Source: JAFGJQ01 sp964586145
Lineage (GTDB): Bacteria; Planctomycetota; Phycisphaerae; UBA1845
Reading direction: 5' to 3'
NCBI GenBank assembly: GCA_964586145.1
Contig: CAZPHH010000133.1
Coordinates: 1-9,355, forward strand
DNA length: 9,355 nucleotides
A program made the translations under genes and the position numbers. The notes under the pieces were generated by a model. The model had not been told where the DNA came from. It saw nothing but the letters and a program-made list of their open reading frames with translations, and did not search any database. This document shows positions 6,972 to 9,355 of the stretch, piece by piece; positions within the stretch are counted from its first letter, which is position 1; every line of letters begins with the position of its first letter.

Positions 6972-7011
6972 GTTTCTACGTTTCTGCGTTTCGGCGTTTT
7001 TGCGTTTTCCT
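6972..7011 (+). repeat. T-rich 8-bp degenerate repeat
   Basis: Five consecutive 8-bp units share a GTTT start: GTTTCTAC, GTTTCTGC, GTTTCGGC, GTTTTTGC, GTTTTCCT. The array fills the gap between the MATE stop and coaD. Its fourth unit supplies the likely -35 of the coaD promoter. A short stem (CGTGC 6932-6936 with GCACG 6945-6949) lies upstream but is too far from the T-rich stretch to be called a terminator confidently. Confidence 0.7.
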
Positions 7012-7029
7012 GACCGTCTGCCGTACAAT
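7000..7029 (+). promoter_or_regulatory. Candidate coaD promoter
   Basis: The -10 TACAAT (7024-7029) matches five of six bases. A weak -35 TTGCGT (7000-7005) stands 18 bp upstream, inside the T-rich repeat. Transcription would start near 7036, giving a short leader that still contains the SD at 7044. Confidence 0.55.
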
Positions 7030-7056
7030 GCTCGCGAGCCTTCAAGGAGCCGACGC

Positions 7057-7590
7057 ATGGCCGAGCGAGATCCGATTATTGGGGTGTTTCCCGGGGCGTT
7101 TGATCCGATCACGCACGGGCACCTGGACATCATCCGGCGGGGCAGCCGCCTGTTCAATACGCTGATCGTGGCCGTCGGCCGCAACCCGGAGAAGACGGAG
7201 CTGTTTTCCGCGGCCGAACGGGTGGAGTTGCTCCGCGAATGCACGCGTGACATTCCCAACGTCCGGGTGGACAGCTACGAGGGTCTGACCGCCGAGTACG
7301 TGCGGCGGCAAGGCGCCCGCGTGATCCTGCGGGGCATCCGCGACAACGTGGACCTGCGGGGAGAGCTGCGCCAGGCCAACACGAACCTGCTGGTCGGCGA
7401 CGTGGAGACGGTTCTGTTGATGACCAGCGATCAGCACGCGCTGACCTCCAGCACGCTGATCAAGCAGATCGTGGAGATCGGCGGATACCAGCCGGACCGC
7501 CTCTCCCGCCTGCTGCCGGAGATCGTCCAGCAAAGGCTGGAGAAGAAGCTGCACGAGCAGGAACAGGAGCGGTTGAAAGCCCAGGGATGA
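7057..7590 (+). CDS. coaD: Phosphopantetheine adenylyltransferase
   Basis: CoaD transfers AMP from ATP to 4'-phosphopantetheine, giving dephospho-CoA, the penultimate step of coenzyme A synthesis in the cytoplasm. The 177-residue product has the nucleotidyltransferase signature PGAFDPITHGHLDII, with the GH pair that stabilises the transition state, a conserved Lys in GRNPEKTELF, ILRGIR (phosphate-binding Arg), and SSTLIKQI in place of the usual SSSL block. Position 3 of PGxFDP is Ala, whereas most homologues have Ser or Thr that contacts a substrate phosphate; this is a mild oddity. The C-terminus ends in a short charged tail (KKLHEQEQERLKAQ). The ATG at 7057 is set by AAGGAG (7044-7049), 7 nt upstream, one of the few good SDs here, and by the family N-terminus. 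It appears monocistronic. Confidence 0.96.
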   Translation: MAERDPIIGVFPGAFDPITHGHLDIIRRGSRLFNTLIVAVGRNPEKTELFSAAERVELLRECTRDIPNVRVDSYEGLTAEYVRRQGARVILRGIRDNVDLRGELRQANTNLLVGDVETVLLMTSDQHALTSSTLIKQIVEIGGYQPDRLSRLLPEIVQQRLEKKLHEQEQERLKAQG

Positions 7591-7769
7591 TGTCGTGCCT
7601 GCCGACGCGCAATGGCCGCCTCGGCCGCGCCCAAGAGGGCCTGTCCGACTCTCGGCCGCCTGTCCCGCGGTCTCTGCTCCCTCCGATGCCGTTGCCATTG
7701 GCCGGTCCCCTGCTACCATAGCCCCCGGCCCGTCAGCCGGCGCCCCCCGGCATCCGGCCGGGCCGCCGT
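7591..7769. other. Intergenic region with candidate tRNA promoter
   Basis: No gene is seen between coaD and the tRNA. TTGCCA (7692-7697) and TACCAT (7714-7719), 16 bp apart, match five and four of six consensus bases. Transcription from about 7726 would leave a leader of some 45 nt ahead of the tRNA. Open frames running through the tRNA here are spurious. Confidence 0.45.
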
Positions 7770-7856
7770 GGAGAGGTGTCCGAGTGGCCGAAGGAGCACG
7801 CTTGGAAAGCGTGTGTACGGGTAACCGTACCGCGGGTTCGAATCCCGCCCTCTCCG
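7770..7856 (+). tRNA. tRNA-Ser (anticodon GGA)
   Basis: An 87-nt class II tRNA. The acceptor arm GGAGAGG (7770-7776) pairs with CCTCTCC (7849-7855), discriminator G at 7856. The anticodon stem CACGC/GCGTG carries the loop TTGGAAA, anticodon GGA at 7804-7806, reading UCC and UCU. A long variable arm (GTACGG with CCGTAC) identifies serine. The T-arm GCGGG TTCGAAT CCCGC is canonical. No 3' CCA is encoded. Its 3' end abuts an integrase remnant, so it probably served as an attachment site. Confidence 0.97.
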
Positions 7857-7874
7857 TTCCCGAATTCAGGCACT

Positions 7875-7912
7875 CCACAAGTTCTTGTATTTCAAGAGGT
7901 TGTGGCATTTTC
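7875..7912 (+). terminator. Likely terminator downstream of tRNA-Ser
   Basis: CCACAA (7875-7880) pairs with TTGTGG (7900-7905). After a 2-by-2 internal loop, TCTTG (7883-7887) pairs with CAAGA (7893-7897) around TATTT. The stem is followed by CATTTTCT. This fits an intrinsic terminator for the tRNA transcript, although it lies in the segment between tRNA and integrase and may have come with the mobile element. Confidence 0.6.
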
Positions 7913-7931
7913 TCGATTCTTGACTGCCCCG

Positions 7932-7951
7932 TTGCCCTCAATTTGCCCTCA
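7932..7951. repeat. Paired direct repeat TTGCCCTCA
   Basis: TTGCCCTCA occurs at 7932-7940 and again at 7943-7951, offset by 11 bp, about one helical turn. It lies at the 3' end of the integrase remnant near the tRNA, a place where recombinase arm or core sites can be found. Chance duplication cannot be excluded. Confidence 0.4.
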
Positions 7952-8212
7952 GAACGGCCCGGGGCCTGAGCCGGTTGAGCGGCACATACCGGGTTTGCCG
8001 TCGACGGAGCGAATGTCTTCTGCTCGAAGCTGCTCGACCTCACCGATGCGCAACCCGGCGAATGCCATGAACGCGAAGGCCAGCTTCTCCTCGCCCTCGA
8101 CTGACTCGATCAGTCGGTGGACCTGTTCGGTTGTGAAGCATGGTTGCGGACGTGCCTTCGCCTTGGGGAAACTCGCTGTGGCGAGCCTGTAGTCTCGCAG
8201 CAGGCGGTTTTC
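7938..8212 (-). pseudogene. Tyrosine recombinase (phage/ICE integrase) remnant
   Basis: Read on the minus strand, the frame from about 8212 gives LLRDYRLATASFPKAKARPQ, then PCFTTEQVHRLIESVEGEEK, LAFAFMAFAGLRIGEVEQLR and AEDIRSVDGKPG. GLRIGEVEQL is the box I motif that carries the first catalytic Arg of tyrosine recombinases. At about 7985-7991 homology jumps frame: a second frame reads YVPLNRLRPRAVLRAN, matching the segment normally some 20-30 residues further on, and then stops at 7938. The catalytic Lys region, the HxxR box and the Tyr are absent, as are the N-terminal DNA-binding domains. It is therefore a dead fragment with an internal deletion. Its orientation toward the tRNA-Ser 3' end is the usual layout for a tRNA-targeting integrative element. 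Confidence 0.75.
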
Positions 8213-8675
8213 GATGGATGAGGAACGCCGCGATGCCGAGCGTCAGGGCAGCCCCGGCGATCGTCTGCATGATCTCCGGCTCGACCGGCCAGTCGACGCC
8301 CATCGTCCAGCCGGCCAGGATACACGCCCCCAGGGCAATGCCCGCCGCCGCCCAGTTGCCGCCGACGTGGCGGATCGATTGATGGATGACGCCCGCCAGG
8401 AGAATCATGGCAAATCCGACGGCAATCGGCCCCAAGTCCCTGATGGACAAGCCGTTGGCCTGCTCCCACCAGACCAGCCCCGCCGAAAGCGCCGCCCCGA
8501 GCGCGGCCGAGGCTGCGATGGCTGGCCGTTGTTCGCCGAGGCGCCGGCCCAGCACGGCGTAGATCAGGGCAGTAAAAAGCGTGAATGAGAGGACGAAGTC
8601 CGGCAGAACGGTGTCCATCCAGTCGCCGGAGAAGATGTAGTCGAGAACCCTGGAACTGCTCATACCAAGATTCAA
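8040..8675 (-). CDS. Polytopic membrane protein, C-terminus probably chimeric
   Basis: I do not recognise a named family. Residues about 20-160 hold five hydrophobic segments: LPDFVLSFTLFTALIYAVLG, AIAASAALGAALSAGLVWWE, LGPIAVGFAMILLAGVIHQS, WAAAGIALGACILAGW and TIAGAALTLGIAAFLIH. These fit a small inner-membrane protein with five helices. From about residue 160 on (RLQARHSEFPQGEGTS and beyond) the character becomes polar, because the frame runs out of phase over the integrase remnant. The native C-terminus has therefore probably been lost or replaced. The TTG at 8675 is preferred as start because AGGAG (8682-8686 on the plus-strand numbering) stands 6 nt ahead of it; the first ATG, 8663, would be 18 nt away. 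It is divergent from the CxxC ORF at 8768, with a large hairpin between them. Confidence 0.65.
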   Translation of the reverse strand: MNLGMSSSRVLDYIFSGDWMDTVLPDFVLSFTLFTALIYAVLGRRLGEQRPAIAASAALGAALSAGLVWWEQANGLSIRDLGPIAVGFAMILLAGVIHQSIRHVGGNWAAAGIALGACILAGWTMGVDWPVEPEIMQTIAGAALTLGIAAFLIHRKPPAARLQARHSEFPQGEGTSATMLHNRTGPPTDRVSRGRGEAGLRVHGIRRVAHR

Positions 8676-8708
8676 GACGCGCTCCTATTTATATGTTGCG
8701 CCTGCCAG

Positions 8709-8748
8709 GGCAGGATCCGCCCCCGGAATTTCGAGGGCCGATCCTGCC
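8709..8748. repeat. Imperfect inverted repeat between divergent starts
   Basis: GGCAGGATC (8709-8717) pairs with GATCCTGCC (8740-8748). After one C-C mismatch, GCCC (8719-8722) pairs with GGGC (8735-8738), leaving a 12-nt loop. A further CCTGCC (8701-8706) lies just upstream, so the same hexamer or its complement appears three times. No T-run follows on either strand. It could be an operator, a bidirectional control element, or the end of a lost mobile element. Confidence 0.65.
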
Positions 8749-8767
8749 GGTCCGGAGGTGAGAAACA

Positions 8768-8881
8768 ATGAAAGCATGTCCAATATGCGGAGACGCATTG
8801 CCGAACACCGCAGAGACGAGCCAAAGCGGGATGCGAAGCTGTATCCTCCAATTCGGCGGGCGAGGCCTTCGCACCCGGTGA
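8768..8881 (+). CDS. Small CxxC ORF, possibly a truncated zinc-ribbon protein
   Basis: A consensus SD (GGAGGTGA, 8754-8761) stands 6 nt before ATG 8768. The 37-residue product begins MKACPICGDALPNTAETS, a typical start for small zinc-ribbon proteins in which the first CxxC is followed by a second some 15-30 residues later. Here only a lone Cys (residue 25) follows. The remainder (LQFGGRGLRTR) is basic and has no family look. It may be a real micro-protein, or the 5' end of a zinc-ribbon gene cut off by rearrangement. The good SD supports translation of the first codons; the function is unknown. Confidence 0.45.
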   Translation: MKACPICGDALPNTAETSQSGMRSCILQFGGRGLRTR

Positions 8882-9016
8882 TCGCTTCCCACATACGTGT
8901 CGAAGGAGTGGTTTCGTTGAGGACGGCGTACCACCTCCATCCATTCTTTGGCGTTCCTCCCATACCCCAGTATTCGTGGTGATCGATGCATAAGTCACCT
9001 CTGTAGATGAATCCTC
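8882..9016. other. Region without recognisable gene
   Basis: Several short overlapping frames on both strands cross this stretch, none with a family signature, good SD or consistent codon character. It separates the CxxC ORF from the toxin remnant and is probably debris. Confidence 0.4.
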
Positions 9017-9304
9017 GTGGTTTCTGACCCGACATATCCCGACGTAGAGGTCATCGTTGGTGTTTCGATAACCACGACTCCCTTGAGCTCTAATCAGGCG
9101 AATGCTATCCCGCTACCTCGGAATGCCGAGGGCAAGGTGCGCACCGGGTTGCGCCGCCCAAGCTGGGCGGTGTGCGATTGGCTTGTCAGCCTCATGCCTG
9201 CTGACATTCTGAGCATTCTCGCATCTGCGCCTCCAGACACCCTGTCGCGCGTGCTTGCGGCCGTACAGGCCCTCCACGAAGGCCGACACCGCACAGCGGT
9301 CTAG
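9017..9304 (+). pseudogene. PemK/MazF-like toxin, N-terminally truncated
   Basis: The frame from GTG 9017 gives 95 residues. The start VVSDPTYPDVEVIVGVSITT resembles the second strand region of PemK/MazF endoribonucleases (pattern VVSDPxxN...VVVxPITS). IPLPRNAEGKVRTGLRRPSW followed by AVCDWLVSL matches their GL(R/K)xxS loop and following strand, and ILASAPPDTLSRVLAAVQAL is the usual C-terminal helix. Such toxins cleave mRNA and are paired with an antitoxin encoded upstream. The first 20-25 residues, carrying the RGEIW-type strand and the early RP motif, are missing. An in-frame TGA at 9008 blocks upstream extension, and no antitoxin gene is seen. I infer a decayed, orphan fragment. The family call rests on pattern only; a divergent intact small protein is possible. 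Confidence 0.55.
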
Positions 9305-9355
9305 CCCAACTTTCGCAGACTTTCACAATTTTCGCCGTCGCGGCCGCGTTGGCGT
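9305..9355. other. Window end with short quasi-repeats
   Basis: After the toxin stop, ACTTTCGCAG (9309-9318) and ACTTTCACAA (9319-9328) form a near-duplicate decamer, followed by TTTTCGCC. No gene is seen before the edge. Confidence 0.3.

Noticed and set aside
5438..7045. 535-codon minus-strand frame opposite the MATE gene
   Set aside because: His/Asp/Gln-rich composition of a shadow frame; MATE motifs are on the plus strand.
7595..7969. Open frame through the tRNA-Ser gene
   Set aside because: It translates the tRNA itself, a well-known source of spurious proteins; the same applies to frames at 7042-8043 (minus) and 7776-8192.
8688..8716. TATAAA (minus strand) as -10 of the membrane-protein gene
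   Set aside because: Predicted transcription start would fall within the SD of the preferred TTG start, and no -35 is visible at a suitable distance.

Overview
The window reads as a high-GC chromosomal segment of a planctomycete-like bacterium (Planctomycetota, perhaps Phycisphaerae). This rests on the Cys-rich insertion in SecA, the SAFT form of the usual SQFT motif in Dtd, the scarcity of clear Shine-Dalgarno sites, and overall gene style. No 16S or marker tree is available, so the phylum is an inference. The window opens inside an 8-bp GA-rich minisatellite that is still in frame with secA, so the contig edge probably lies in that repeat.

Left and centre (1-7856) are housekeeping genes, all on the + strand: the C-terminal two thirds of secA; a TPR protein behind its own promoter; a signal-peptide/one-TM hypothetical protein; dtd and a class I SAM methyltransferase spaced 29 nt apart; a compact unit of strong promoter, 30-codon ORF and perfect terminator; a MATE-family exporter; coaD (phosphopantetheine adenylyltransferase) with its own promoter and SD; and tRNA-Ser(GGA) followed by a terminator-like hairpin. 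These are unrelated functions (protein export, translation quality control, small-molecule efflux, CoA synthesis) and look like several short transcription units rather than one pathway.

Right (7857-9355) is a small degraded accessory patch hung on the tRNA-Ser gene. It holds a tyrosine-integrase remnant on the minus strand, broken by a frame change and lacking its C-terminal catalytic residues; a polytopic membrane protein on the minus strand whose ORF runs out of frame into the integrase remnant; a large imperfect hairpin between divergent starts; a 37-codon CxxC ORF with an excellent SD; and an N-terminally truncated PemK/MazF-like toxin with no antitoxin. It looks less GC-rich by eye. I read it as the scar of an integrative element.

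No complete new defence or mobile system is visible. The most unusual signals are the in-frame octapeptide/G-quadruplex minisatellite in secA beside a Cys-rich module, and the self-contained mini transcription unit in front of the MATE gene.
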